Assembly: GCF_037975245.1 (NCBI RefSeq)
Contig: NC_092567.1
Location: 14,210,876-14,274,875, forward strand
From: Apostichopus japonicus
Taxonomy: Eukaryota > Echinodermata > Holothuroidea > Aspidochirotida > Stichopodidae
Direction of reading: 5' to 3'
DNA length: 64,000 nt
Every line of letters starts with the position of its first letter. The stretch's first letter is position 1. Shown piece after piece: positions 25,037 to 37,269 of this stretch. Under the pieces are notes generated by a model. That model did not search any database, had not been told where the DNA came from, and saw only the letters and a program-made list of their open reading frames with translations. A program made the translations under genes and the position numbers.

Positions 25037-25042
25037 AATAAA
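25037..25042 (+). promoter_or_regulatory. Candidate polyadenylation signal (AATAAA)
   Basis: AATAAA lies 123 bases after the fucosyltransferase stop codon, the first canonical hexamer downstream on the same strand. Position fits a short 3' untranslated region; the cleavage site is not verified. Confidence 0.5.
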
Positions 25043-25339
25043 TGAGGATATACTGTATTTTGTTTTGTTTGGGTTAATTGGAATAAGCTACATACATCTA
25101 ATTATATGATATCAGTTATGTGATTTTTTTATAACTTGAAGGGCTAGGCCTGTAGCCAAAAAAAAAAAAGAACAATTATTTTGTTACGGAATCTTTTTTT
25201 TTAATTAAAATGAAATGTTATTTATTTATTTTTTACTTGACAAATCGTTGGTGTTTTTTTGCCTGATTAAATTGATCGGGAAGTGATTTCATTGTACATA
25301 TGTTAAACAGAAATTACCAAGTACAGTCTTTTCAATACA

Positions 25340-25361
25340 TATATACACACACACACACACC

Positions 25362-25419
<58 letters not shown>

Positions 25420-25425
25420 TATATT
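25340..25425. repeat. (CA)n/(TA)n microsatellite
   Basis: A run of acacac with one ccc interruption passes into about 19 ta dinucleotides. It lies in the intergenic region after the fucosyltransferase gene. Confidence 0.95.
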
Positions 25426-26320
25426 CGTCAAAAGGAATGTTGTAAATTTATAAATGGACATTGCTGAAAATAAATAGAGTAATTAGTAACTAATATAAAT
25501 TTATGCTGTATTTTTAAAGGACTCCGTCGTAAATGGAGAGTGGATTTTTCGATGTGGCGAGAATTTTCCAAAGTGGCGGGTTGACTCATTAAATTTTTTG
25601 TCGAGGATTGCTTTGCACAATATTGGGATCATGAAACGATTCAATTTCACACACAAAACACAAGAAACCAAACATTAAAGTAGGTCCTGTCTTTTGCAAA
25701 CAAAAATTTATTACTTCCTCTAAGAAACAAGCATACCATGCAAAAGTAAAACAAGAAAGGCAGACATACCATACAAACAACTTGACTTACTTTTGAAAAC
25801 AACAAAACAACAATCATGATAATAGATTCAAGGCAGTCTAAGTTTGAAATACCTACAGAATACCTCCAATTTTTCTTAAGTCAAGAACATGAGTGTGAAT
25901 ACATCTTGATCTTAGTGATTTTGAAGCGAGGGGGAAATATATTTCTTAGTTAAGAGCCTAGCTACTTTAGCACAATGCTACAGCAATATATGGCAGTTAA
26001 GAGCTCTCCGATGGTGAGGAATGGCAAGAAGTAGCTGTTAATACCTCTACTATTTCCAGTTTTTGACTTATGACATGTACACAGTCCCCCCACCCCCACC
26101 CCCACGCAAGTAAATTGCAATGTAACCAAGTTTTCACATGTTTTGTTTCACAAAAGTGTAAAAATTGTGCACCAAGTGGCTTCATGTGGGTTTTCATGTT
26201 TGAAAAATCCCAAGGCTCCGAGGGGAATGTACCATCCTCAGGACCCCCTTTCACCACGTACACGAGACATGCTGCGTTAACACGCGTAGGTACACATCAA
26301 ACATTCCCAAAGGATGTCGT

Positions 26321-26565
26321 GGATTGTTAGCTCAGTGGTTAACGCCGGTGCTTTACAATCATAAGGTCCCCGGTTCGAGTCACTCCTAGATTAATGTTTG
26401 TCGTCCAGTTACAGAATTGTTGACAATTAACAATTCATAATCATGGACGTTAAATGTAAATGTAAGAGACTGACTTCGGACATGCGGCTTTGATAAGCCA
26501 ATTAGGCTTCTTCTCTAGTTCCTGCTTGCAGGAGGAAAAAAATACAATAAAAAATAAAAATAAAA
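26321..26565 (+). repeat. tRNA-Val-derived SINE
   Basis: The head (26,321-26,393) carries an A-box-like ttagctcagtggttaacgcc, a tgctttacaa segment with TAC at the anticodon position and a B-box cggttcgagtc, closest to tRNA-Val(UAC). The acceptor and T stems do not pair well, so this is not a working tRNA. A tRNA-unrelated body follows (gactgacttcggacatgcgg, then ctttgataagcc), ending in an A-rich tail (about 26,527-26,570). This order is the standard SINE layout; RNA polymerase III transcription is inferred from the boxes. Confidence 0.8.
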
Positions 26566-26879
26566 TACATACATACATACACACATACACCCATACATGC
26601 GTATATATATACCCATAGAGAAGAGTTTTCCAATCTCATTATAATACTTTCATCTTGATAAGGAAGTTTAAAGGCTCTTGAGGAACTATGCCACCAGGAT
26701 GTTAGTACAAGAGATCTAAGAAAATTGGCAGTCAAACATATTGTTGCAGAATATATCGCATGCAACACAAGGTTTTGAAGCAGTCTACTTATTCTGGCTG
26801 GAGTTCCTTCTAGAGTGCTGTTTTGGCTCACCCCTGTGATGTCAGAGTATAAGATCACACTGATAAAATGGAAATATAT

Positions 26880-27106
26880 CCCTTACTATCAAGTACCTTT
26901 GCACTCACCTGTTGCCTAGAGTAGCTGACATTGAGACCCAGCATGAACTGTCACTTTCCAGAGACCAGAAATGAAAATATTTATATTATGAAAATCAAAA
27001 CATAACTTTTCTTTTAAGTTGGCTTGTTCAATTAAAACAATTACAAGGCAGTGAAAGTTAATTTTTTAAATAACTATACTGGAACCTACCAAACCTACTA
27101 TATTCA

Positions 27107-27110
<4 letters not shown>
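26880..27110 (+). repeat. Dispersed repeat, copy of 48,385-48,615
   Basis: About 230 bases from tcccttactatcaagtacc to cctactatattcat match 48,385-48,615 with few changes, both leading into (TA)n tracts. The same element reappears after the tract at 28,205-28,735 and 48,905-49,430. Confidence 0.88.

Positions 27111-27196
<86 letters not shown>
27110..27196. repeat. (TA)n microsatellite
   Basis: Over 40 uninterrupted ta dinucleotides follow the dispersed repeat at 26,880. The Tyr-Ile repeat open frame through it is an artefact. Confidence 0.97.
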
Positions 27197-27198
<2 letters not shown>

Positions 27199-27199
27199 A

Positions 27200-28116
27200 T
27201 TGGGGGGGGGGTGATTTCTGTCCTCATTTAATACACAAGAAATGATAGCTACCGTATATTATGTTATTTTTTATTGTTAGACTTATTCAATACGACGATA
27301 AGTAAGGTTGTTTTGTGTTGCAAGAAATATACTTCCCCAAAGTCTACCTCCTTTGAAGATAAATTAAAAATGTATTACAACAGCTACAAATAGCTAACTT
27401 TGGAAAGTTGACTTCTATAAGTTTCCTTGCTTAGTGTGTGATATGTCACTACTCGTAAGGGAGAATAACGTTTTCTTCGATGTAATCGTATCGGTGTAAA
27501 TATGTAGTGGAAGCACACAAAGTACTATGTCTGTACTATATGGTTCCTTTCCATTGCAATATATAGGCTACGTGTAACAAGTTGTCGTTTATAACACGCA
27601 AGTCTGGAACCATTCTAGCCGATGTGCAATCGACCAAAATGAACAAATATTACAGAATTTCTAAGCGATTGTCTCAGTTCCTGAGCGATGAATACCAGGC
27701 AGTGCTGGTTTTTGTTCTAACCGATTTAGAAATAGCACCTAAATAAAAAAGGTTGCTCGCTACAGTCACACATCATTGAATAAGATATACTTCACGCACT
27801 ATGAATGAATTGGTGTGGTTAGCAGCACGCACTATGAAGGAATCGGTCTTGGTTAGCAGGATTGTATTTATTTCGCGGTTCTCAAATATAGCAAAGAAAT
27901 GGTACGGTCTAAAACAGGAAGCTCAATGACTATGACGGGTAGATTTGACGGTTGAATTTAATCATTATTAGTATATTAGGATAAATTTAATGTCCAAATT
28001 TTCACGTCGGTTGCTATTCAATTTAGTTATACATATGACAGAACTGTGCACTGGATTTCTAAGACAGATGTACATTTATTCTGAATTTTATCAACAGATA
28101 ATAGCATCGCTTCCAT

Positions 28117-28118
<2 letters not shown>
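27200..28118. other. Intergenic, no gene recognised
   Basis: A two-copy repeat near 27,795-27,860 (cacgcactatgaa, ggttagcag) is the only local pattern seen. Confidence 0.5.

Positions 28119-28210
<92 letters not shown>
28119..28210. repeat. (TA)n microsatellite
   Basis: About 44 ta dinucleotides, ending at the copy of the dispersed repeat that begins at about 28,205. Confidence 0.97.
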
Positions 28211-28214
<4 letters not shown>

Positions 28215-28215
<1 letters not shown>

Positions 28216-28735
28216 TATACCCATACCGTAACGTAACTTACAGTATGTTGTTACTCCAGTTTCACGCCTGTAGTGTGAGGCAATCATCAGACAACCCAAC
28301 TGTTGTATATTGTATGGAGTAACAGCATGCATATTATTTTAGCATTTTATTATTAGCATGCATATTATGTACTTGCTCTATGTATTGAGCACATTTGCAG
28401 CTGGAAGTGAAAAACATTGTGTAACTCCAGTTGCACGTCATACAATATCACCGCTATGGAGTAAAACTCAAGTAACACCTTTCTGTAGTTTACCATGTAT
28501 GTATACTACACTGTAATACATTTCTCTGTATTTTTACAAAAGAAAAGCTGTCAATCAGTTTCCATGTTTTTTAATCAGTGTGAAACATCCACTGTAAATT
28601 CACATCCAAGGTTTGTATAAAAACAGTATAATTCCTGCTTATTCTTGTAAACTTTTATATGTCAGCAAGTAAATAGTGATGTCAAGTTAAAATCGGTGTT
28701 TTCTATGGGTCAAACATTTACGTTTTCGTTTTCAA
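28215..28735 (+). repeat. Dispersed repeat, copy of 48,915-49,430
   Basis: About 520 bases, from cttacagtatgttgttactc to ttttctatgggtcaaacat, match 48,950-49,430 with scattered substitutions. The two copies diverge sharply after that point, marking a boundary. Confidence 0.9.
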
Positions 28736-29164
28736 TTAATTTGCAAACTTATAGTTTGGGTACATGATACACAGTTTGTTGTTGAAAGTGAAATAATATA
28801 TCCAACAAAACCTGCTATCTGATGGTAAAGTAATTTGTGATCATGGGAGCGAGAATCTTCCGTGGAGAGATAATTGTTGCATGCATGAAAGAAAGTTGCA
28901 TGAAAGAGATTTAGATAAAAGCTTAAAATGGATTGAAACTGAAGCAGTGACACAAAGAGCTAATATAGCATTATGAAACTGATTTTTTTTAGTTTCCTTT
29001 GTATTCAGTTTCTATGTATTAATACATACTTGTATATGCTTAGAGTACTCAAAATTATTCTTTTATATAAATTACAAAGCCACTAACGTTTATGCCAAAT
29101 AATCTACCATGTGACATATAGCAGCAACCTATCAAAGCATTGTCTTCATATAATTTGGTTTAAA

Positions 29165-29880
29165 CAATAAGATATTCATTGTATGTGTGGCTAAATGTGT
29201 AAGACTGCATTGACTCCTTACATAAGTGCTCATTCTGGACACTCAAAGAGTAAACTTCAGAAATAAGAGATCTGCCAAGCAAGATGATATACCAAATTGG
29301 AATTGGTCTAAAGTCCGAGTGCAGAAAACTGGACTCGGCGAGTACTATAAACGTGTATATTACACATTTCTTTGTGGGTATAGGGGGTGAGGGGTGGGGA
29401 CTACATAAAACGACACAAAATACTTTGCTACTACGTTCAGTAGGCTTACGTGCGTGTACACTTTACTCACGGTAAAGACGCTGAGGGATTACCATGCCAA
29501 TGACTGAGTCTATTTTAAGCTCCAAGTCATACATAAACATCTCTTCACTGATTGGTTGAATTTGAATAGGCGGTTTGTAGAGCTGCATGTGATAAATACT
29601 AATGTCGATTGTGTCAGGGAGACACAATTCTCAGAATCATATAATATCCTTAATTACTTGCTAATTAACGTTCGATGTGGGGAAAAAAGTATGAGAAAGT
29701 CTTAGTTTTGTCTTTTGTGATCGTATTATGATAAAAACTCGATAGACACGGAAAAATTCTGGACAAACGCAAAATGCTGCTTTAAACTTTCCTAGCTTCC
29801 AAAATTTTTATTATTTTGAATTCTTATGCTCATACTTTCATTTGTGGCTTCATCATCTGTTACTAACAACTGTCTCTGTT
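29165..29880. repeat. Parts of a dispersed repeat shared with 49,580-49,680 and 60,660-61,235
   Basis: 29,170-29,390 matches the reverse complement of about 61,010-61,235 (for example gcattgactccttacataag). 29,785-29,880 matches 60,670-60,770 in the same orientation (ctttcatttgtggcttcatc) and 49,585-49,675 in reverse. No coding capacity was recognised. Confidence 0.85.
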
Positions 29881-30469
29881 AAGCCTAAGCTGCTTCGTGA
29901 GTATCGATTTTCTGTGATCGCGGGTTTCTGTGCCTCAGTGTATTCGTTATTTATTGTCTGTAACTTTCATTCTGCATGTTTTTGTGTTCAATCTGAGCTG
30001 TTTTTGTCTTGTTTCAGTTCTGTCCGTGGTTTTAGATTCACTAGTTTGGAATCAGGTTTGGACTCGAAGAACTATTCCTTTTTTTAAATTTTTGTTGTTG
30101 TCAAGATCAGCAGACTTATTCTAAGCACATTCATCAATAAAAAAAGGAGCACTTAATTGAACTTGTTATGTGTATTGAAGCTGTCCATGTTTCAGAATAA
30201 ATTAGCACATTAAATTGGAAGATTTTCAGATTGAAGTAAGAACAGTAGTGAAAGAAACTGTGTGTTTATTCAAAGCCCTGAATGGTAAAGTTAAGGAACA
30301 CAGAAAAATAGAGAAAAACCATATGATCACGTCTTTCACAAAAAGAAAATGTAATACTAATAACATGTCTATAATCTTAGATCATAGTGAAAACAAGTTT
30401 ATATTTGGCAAGGAATATAACTGATCAAGAAATAAAGAACTGAATACAAGTGAATGATTAAGTCAAGGA

Positions 30470-31090
30470 AATAGAGTATATCTTTGACCCAAGATCACTT
30501 TGACCTATGGAAAACAATAGCAATCAATTACTCTCCAGGGGCTACATATTAAAATGAAACAGTTAACCAACTTCTCTTCTTGAGATATGGCATTAGCACT
30601 AATGGCCGTAAGCATAACAATGGGATTTTCTACCCACCGAGTGTTATCAACATTTGCCATGAAACCAACTTTCACTTCTTGGGATATGAACTATTGTCCT
30701 CAAAATGACCTTCATGGTTAACAAAATGTATTACCTACTCACCAAGGGCCACCTATATAGCAAGTTTGAAGTTCAACCAACTTTCACTTCTTGATATTGT
30801 TTATAAGTTTTCAAGAGTTGAACATCTCTTGACCTAAAATGACCTTTAACCTCCATGAAAAACAATAGGGTTCATCTACTTACCAAGTGCTATCTACATA
30901 GCAGGTTGGATGTCAAACCAACTAGCACTTCTTGAGATACTGTTTTTACACAGATTTCAAATGTTGACCTCAAATGACCTTTAAACTCGATGCAAAACAA
31001 TAAGGATCATCTACTCTTCAAAGACTACCTATATACCAAGTTTGAATTCAAGCAACTTTTACTTCTTGAGATGTTGAGTGTGCATACATC
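30470..31090 (-). repeat. Degenerate tandem repeat of about 130 bp (aagaaggg type, antisense)
   Basis: Recurring phrases are caaccaactttcacttcttg, gacctttaaac and aaaacaatag...catctact. These are the reverse complement of the phrases in the repeats at 8,070 and 16,430. About four or five degenerate units. Confidence 0.65.
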
Positions 31091-31719
31091 AAAAAAGAGT
31101 GCCGGATGGGTTTCAAGCAGTTGCATTACCAGTTGTCGAGGCTGTTGAACATCTACATTACCAACCATTGCCTAAGAAGAAAAGTAAAGAAAAAAGAGTA
31201 TCATTTATTTTGCCTAAGTAACAATATCATTGCTTTGATGATAGACAACACTGATTGATTGTGTCGCTTTGGGTGTTTAATATACATGTGATATTTGAAG
31301 ATAGACATAAAATATATTGTTTGAACACTACACCAAGTACTACGAAGTGCTCTGTTTTTCAAAACTTGCTTTCAGACAAACTGTATTTTGCTTCCAAAAA
31401 GGTTTAGCAAATATAACCCCTTGATAATTGATGTCACTGTAAAATAACTTTTTTCAGTATGACAATCTAGCCAGCTCCTTATGTTGCTAGTATTCTTTAA
31501 TTGAGAAAGCCATCCTGTTATTACACTGAGTTTAACTGTTTAAAAAATTACCAGCTGTTACTTTGCACCAAATCCCACAATTAAGCATATTGAAACGTAC
31601 CCTTATATTTCCCATTCGCTGCTGCTGACGTCCTTCTACCCGCCTCCTAGCTGCAGCTGCTGTTAGCCGGGTTGTCCCATTGTCTGGTGTCACCTGAGGC
31701 CTATCCAACCTCTACTTTT

Positions 31720-32030
31720 TTGTTTTTTTATTTGTTTCAAAACAAATAAATGATAACAATCAACCGCAAAGTAGAAGGTTAAAAACACTCCCGTTACAAA
31801 GAAGTTTCATGCTGAAAGCAGTCAATGATGCGTTTCCAAATTTCCTGTGATTTGTTTGGCTAATAGTCCCTACCATTGTCTTCAAACATTTTTGCAATTT
31901 ATCGTGCTCAATGAACACAACGTATTTTGTTTAAATAACTTATTTATATGGCGCATTATACCGACGGTCTCAATGCAACTAATTGTAACGTTGCTGTCCC
32001 GTGTAGAGATAGCAACATTTGTAGTATAGG
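31720..32030. repeat. Dispersed repeat, inverted copy of 60,070-60,335
   Basis: About 290 bases from tttgtttcaaaacaaataaa to gtctcaatgcaactaattg are the reverse complement of about 60,070-60,335. Part (caaccgcaaagtagaagg) is also present at 50,040. Confidence 0.88.
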
Positions 32031-32039
32031 CTCTCATAA

Positions 32040-33060
32040 TTGTGTGCACTCTCAAATATCACAACGTGTATGGTTGGCCACAGTGGACAAAATTCAGAAA
32101 TCATGACGACATATCAGGAGGCAGGACTTTTTATGTCTACATAAAATTGATTTGATGTGGACATAAATTCAAATTAATGCTGGCATATATTAAAATAATG
32201 CTGGCACCGTACCGTACCAGCTGCGTACTGATAATGCAGTTGGCACCTTCCTCTTTCAAGCTGTTTCAAGCTGTGTGAATATTAATGTACATTTAAAGAG
32301 TTGTGTCTGTATTGCATGTATGGGCTACCACAGTATGTCAAAATATTCTTGCTATGAGTTGCACTTATCTTTATATAGTAAGTACACCTTGTAAAGGCTT
32401 TCAGTGCAAACACATGAATTTATTTGTAAGCTAATATAATACATATAATATTAATGTCCCCACGCTTCCATAGGCATGAGTTGTATACTTTGCATTTATG
32501 ATTTTCAATTTGCACATTATAAACCTATCACTATAGGATATCCGTTGCGCACAAGCCAATGTTTTTGTCAGCGGTCATTATAACTAAGTATTGTGCGTTC
32601 CTGTAGAGGTAATTTAAAGTGCATGTTTTCATGGAGGAACGTGGGGACGCAAGTTTTTTTCTGAGCGGACGCAAACAATTTTTAAGATGTTGTATCCCGG
32701 CGCTGGCGCAACTCTTAAAATCCCGGTAACAATACTGAGAATAATACTTGGTAGTAATATAAGATTTTTTCTATTTGAACAGCTTTCTGCTGATTTCTCA
32801 AGTCTTGCTAATGTAAACCTGTGAAACTACATTCTTTTCATTCCTTGATCAACATCTGGACAGAATGTTAGACAAGTTTACTAAAAAAAAGCTAAGGTTT
32901 CAATGCACACAAAATGCAAGCAAGCTGCAGAATGTTCAGGTTGGTTGTGCATGATAAATTAATGGTAGTTTTATCATTTCAATTTGTATATGGTGGCATC
33001 CAATAAATATATGTTGGAACAAGAGTGGATAGACGGTGTGGGTCGAACCTCTTTTTCATA
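32040..33060. other. Intergenic, no gene recognised
   Basis: No exon, repeat array or mobile-element end was recognised in this stretch. Confidence 0.4.
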
Positions 33061-33074
33061 GCACACATACATTC

Positions 33075-33215
33075 AAAAGAAAATTGTTGAAAGATGTAAT
33101 TTGTTCCATTCAACTCGGCTGCGCCTCGTTGAATGGAACATTCCATCTTTCAACTCATGAAATATTTGCACTATTGCACTCATAACCATTTATTATTTGT
33201 ATAATATTAAATGCC
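33075..33215. repeat. Foldback repeat, partial copy of the palindrome at 55,460-55,785
   Basis: A palindromic core (gttccattcaac...gttgaatggaac, centre near 33,116) is followed by an arm that matches the reverse complement of about 55,530-55,605 (tttgcactattgcactcat). Confidence 0.8.
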
Positions 33216-33465
33216 TTCGATGTTGGATTAGCCTCAAATTCGACATCAGCAGTAAAACAGTGACTAGCAAGACCGTTCGCTTATCCATTTGAAATGTCTG
33301 TAAGAAATTTGAATCTGGGTTAACGTGTAATGAATATAGTAAAACGGGATTGGTTTGAAATTTGAATACAGTATACTGTTCACGTTTATGCGCAGTGGTG
33401 TATGCAGTAGAACATACCAAAATAGTACAGCACTATGGCGGGAAATCAGTCTCAAATTGTGGGGA

Positions 33466-34017
33466 ATCGACTTATATCGATTTAAATCGACATATACCAA
33501 TTTCCTTCGACTTATACTAGTTTCCAGCAGCTTAAATTGACTTTTACCGATTTAAATCGACATATACCAGTTTAATTCTACATATAATCGATCTAAATCG
33601 ACATATACCAGTTTAATTCTACATATAATCGATCTAAATCGACATATACCAGTTTAATTCGACATATCATCGCGATCGATTTAAATCGACATATACAATT
33701 TAAATCGATGATAAGTAAAATAAATCGGTAAATGTCAATTTAAATCGACATATACCAGTTTAAATCGATGATAAATAAAATAAATCGGTATATCTCAATT
33801 TAAATCGACATATACCAATTTAAATCGACTTATACCAGTTTAAATCGACATATTTAAATCGACATATACCAATTTAAAACAATGATATGTAAAATAAATC
33901 GGTATATGTCAATTTAAATCGACATCTGCTAGTTTAAATCGATGATATGTCGAATTAAATCGGTAGAAGTCAATTGCCTTGGACTTATACCAGTTTCTAG
34001 CAACTCAAATTGACATA
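33466..34017. repeat. AT-rich array of tttaaatcgacatatacc units, left part
   Basis: Units of about 12-24 bases built on atcgatttaaatcgacatat, a partly self-complementary motif, in both orientations. The array resumes after 37,092 (atttaaatcgacatatcatc), showing that the element between is an insertion. Confidence 0.88.
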
Positions 34018-35461
34018 TACACTCAAAAAAATGAAGTGTTAAATTTGAATCGTAAAGTGTTGAATTTAACACCCCACCCTGTTTGGATTAGGGACAACAC
34101 CCACCGGGTCAAATTAACACTTCAGAAGTGTAACATAATATAACACTTTGCGAGTGTTGCCTTAACAACACCCATACAAGTGTCAAAATAACACTTCCTG
34201 GTGAAGGTACACTACAGGGAGTAAAATTAACACAATAAAGTGTTCATTTGTTAAAACTTCTGGGTGTCAACATGACACTTCAGGAAGTAAAATTAACACC
34301 ATAAAGTGTTCATTTGTTAGCACTTCTGGGTGTCAAAATTGCACTTCAGGGAGTATAATTAACACTCTAGTGCACATTTTTTGGCCTTCTGGGTGTCAAA
34401 GTTCTGCTTCAGTGAGTAGAATTACCACCATATGGTGTTCATTTGTCATCTGTGTCAAGATGATACTTAATGGACTCTCAACACACAATAGTGCTCTCTT
34501 GTTTATACTTCTGGATGTATATTTAACTGCTGGTTTGTAAAGTTTTACATGTTTATTATGTAACGCAAATACAATACTGTTATGTAAAATTTTGCCAGAA
34601 AAGTTTACATCGCACCCGTTTAGAAAATATTTTATACAGGTTTTAGGTTAATTATTACCTAGTAATTAGGTAAACAATATGGATGCATGTTTGAATCGCT
34701 CACAGCAGAAAGTTACATTTAAGAGAGAGCAAAAAGCAATGACAACACAAACAATTCAGAATGTGGGATTTTCTACTCTACTACCTTCCTATTCCAGAGG
34801 TCCATTTATTATATCCCATTAAATGTAAAACGAACAATTTAGGCTATAAAAGTATTGTCTTGTGGAATTAAGTCAACTTAAAAGTGCCAACATTTTCAAA
34901 TGCTACAGTGCAGTTACTTGGTCTTTATTTTTTGCACATGCCTTTTGTTTCTAGATTAAAGACAAAGAAACAACTCTTCCCAAAGTCAATTTCAAATAAG
35001 CAACAACTTTAGAAAAATTCTGATCCATGGGATGAGAAAACATGGAGTGCTGTGTATGATGACTGCTACACTACAGTGACTATGTCTTTGTTGTTGGCAA
35101 ATGCCTTTTGGTATTCCAGATTAAATGCAAGAAACAACTCTTCCCAAAGTCAATTTCAAATAAGCAACAACTTTAGATACATTCTGATCCGTGGGATGAG
35201 AAAACGTGGAGTACTGTCTATGATGACTGCTACACTGCAGGTACTTTGTCTTTGTTGTTGGCTCGTGCCTTTGGTATTCCAAATTAAACACAAAGAAAAA
35301 ACTCTTCCCAAAGAAAATTCCAAATAAGCAACAACTTTACATACATTCTGATCCGTAAGATGAGGAAACATGGAGTTCTGTCTATGACAACTGCTAAACT
35401 GCAGTAACTTTGTCTTTTTTGTCGGCACGGTGAGCATAAAAATCTCGAATCTGGTTGCGTT

Positions 35462-35723
35462 TCACACCACCAGGCAACTTGTAGACAACTTTTTGGAAAA
35501 ATTCCCAGGCACCGAGACTTGCAATTTGGTATATTTCAGATTTAACAGGTAGAATAATTTGAAGCAAACATCTTTGGCTTCATAAATGTCCTCTGGGGTA
35601 GGGCATGTCTCTGGATGATCACAAATGACTGCTTGGGGTGTATTTTGCTTCCTCCAAGAAGTTACACATATTGCTGAGGTCTTTCTGAAATCTTTTGCAA
35701 ATAGAATTCCAAGTTGATGCTTC
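35462..35723 (-). CDS. Candidate terminal exon inside the 3-kb element
   Basis: On the minus strand an acceptor (tgttgttacttag, ending at 35,724) opens a frame that runs to a stop at 35,462-35,464. It reads as plausible protein with HPETCPTPEDIYEAKDVCF and then FYLLNLKY near its end. I do not recognise a domain with confidence. The three 164-bp repeats just downstream contain related short phrases, suggesting partial duplication. Probably a gene carried by the element, perhaps now inactive. Confidence 0.35.
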
Positions 35724-35849
35724 CTAAGTAACAACAAAGAAAAGAAAATTCCCATCATAATGAAGTTGTGTTAAAACCTTCTTGGAGCATAAGCAGTTTT
35801 TTACATGTACCCCTCACAAAACATGAACATTCCTAAAAAAAATGCCCAC

Positions 35850-35985
35850 AATTTAATCAGTTGTGATTCTAACTTCTTCAAGTACGTTTGAATCTAGAAA
35901 GCCAGATGGCCTATAGTGATTACTTGTCAAAACAGGAACTTGCATTAAACTTTCATCAGACAAGGAAGGCAACTTTTATAACCAA
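35850..35985 (-). CDS. Candidate exon-like segment inside the 3-kb element
   Basis: A minus-strand frame reads LPSLSDESLMQVPVLTSN and then HYRPSGFLDSNVLEEV before a stop. It lies between the SAM-like segment (36,680) and the terminal candidate (35,723), in the same orientation. Splice borders are not clear; support is the protein-like composition only. Confidence 0.25.
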
Positions 35986-36679
35986 TGCATCATGTTAACA
36001 ATGCTTAAAGCAATGCTCACTCCCACTGCAATTGTGTAGATTGATATGAATTATAACAGCTAGATCACTTCCATAAGATAGCTAAATTATAGTTGGGCCT
36101 AGGCCTAGGTCTAAAAGTATCACCAATCCACATCAGCTTCGGCCTACTTGCTACAACTTACAAGCTAAAATGGCAATTAGTGGTAATTATATATTGCATT
36201 ACATGAATATATGTTTATCCCTTATTGAACATAGTACCAGCGTGTTCTATAGGCCCATGCCCGATGCTATTTAAAATGCATTGTCTTGAAATAGCCTAAG
36301 TATACCCTACTACTACTAGTACTAGGCCTAGTAGTACTACTTAAAAAAGTGACTCGCAGGGTATACGAAGTTACGGTTAACGCACAAAAAGGAATAGAAT
36401 GCACTAGATTACAATAAAGGCCTAGACCAAAGTCCTCCGTCCGTCCGAAAGGCAATTCCGTTTAATGTTTACTTGTATGTAGGCTACACTGATTCGTTGA
36501 CAATTATGAGTTGACTATGACAAACAGCAGCTAGCCTATTATATTAACATATAGTATGACTTTAACGTTAGGTCTACGTAACGCAAGCGATTCAAATGCA
36601 TTCGTCTACCCAGCTTAGTCGTGGGTCTCTAAGCATATCTCGTTCTTGTCACGTACACTTACATAATATCAAAACATAC

Positions 36680-36850
36680 CTTCGAATTTTTCAATCAATT
36701 CTTCCAGGCCCCAGTCTCCTATAACGTCATTTTCATGCCATTGTAGCTCGTTATCGCACACTGAGTACGTAACGTTTTGTGGCTTGAACGTATATATGGC
36801 TGTGGTTACTATAGTACATTTAGTAACGATAAATGTCGACAAACTGGTAC
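36680..36850 (-). CDS. Candidate exon with the start of a SAM-like domain, inside the 3-kb element
   Basis: On the minus strand a frame open for about 55 codons ends with DVIGDWGLEELIEKFE followed by a consensus donor (G|GTATGT at 36,679). The W-x-x-E-E-L-I-E-x-F pattern is typical of the first helix of sterile alpha motif (SAM) domains. The upstream border and the second half of the domain were not found. The frame lies wholly within the inverted-repeat boundaries, so it appears to be cargo or the element's own gene. Confidence 0.45.
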
Positions 36851-37269
36851 AAGTATTGCTAGGTACGGTAAATGTGTGTTCACGGTACGGTGGTACTTAC
36901 ACTAAGAATCCAGCTGACGGGAGGTTTGACCAATCAGAATACTCGAACTGAAAGTACACTTCTGCAGGTGTTAAAAAATTCACGCTACATAAATTATGTA
37001 ACCCTACTCAGGGTCAGAGTAACCCTTCAGGTGTAGGGTGAACGGCTACACCTGGAAAGTGTTAAAATTCAACACTCCATTTTTTTGCGTGTACCTATTT
37101 AAATCGACATATCATCGATATAGCTCATTAACATATTCCAAATTCCGATTTTGGTGATGATTGACATGTGAAGATACATCACGTGCAGTCACCTGACAAG
37201 GCGGGCGAATAATTAAATAGTTCCAAATTTACCAAGCTAGCAAGGGTGTTCATCATGATTATGTCAATG

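Larger units (their letters stand above)
34020..37091. mobile_element. 3.07-kb TIR element with TA target site, carrying exon-like segments
   Basis: The left end is CACTCAAAAAAATGAAGTG, the right end reverse-complemented CACGCAAAAAAATGGAGTG, continuing as inverted repeats for about 28 bases with few mismatches. TA flanks both ends (34,018-34,019; 37,092-37,093), and the same array lies on either side. Near the left end are many aagtgttaa/ttaacactt motifs and four copies of a unit of about 67 bp (34,205-34,440). Three copies of a unit of about 164 bp occupy 34,940-35,440. Minus-strand exon-like segments are listed separately. No known transposase motif was found. Confidence 0.85.

Noticed and set aside
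26321-26393. A functional tRNA-Val gene
   Set aside because: A and B boxes are present, but the acceptor and T stems pair poorly and a SINE-like body and A-rich tail follow.
27051-28332. Tyr-Ile-rich open frames
   Set aside because: They are translations of (TA)n microsatellites; the same applies at 41,639-41,966 and 48,523-48,894.
33466-34017. Regular short repeats resembling a CRISPR array
   Set aside because: Repeats vary in length and orientation, have no unique spacers of constant size, and the genome is eukaryotic.
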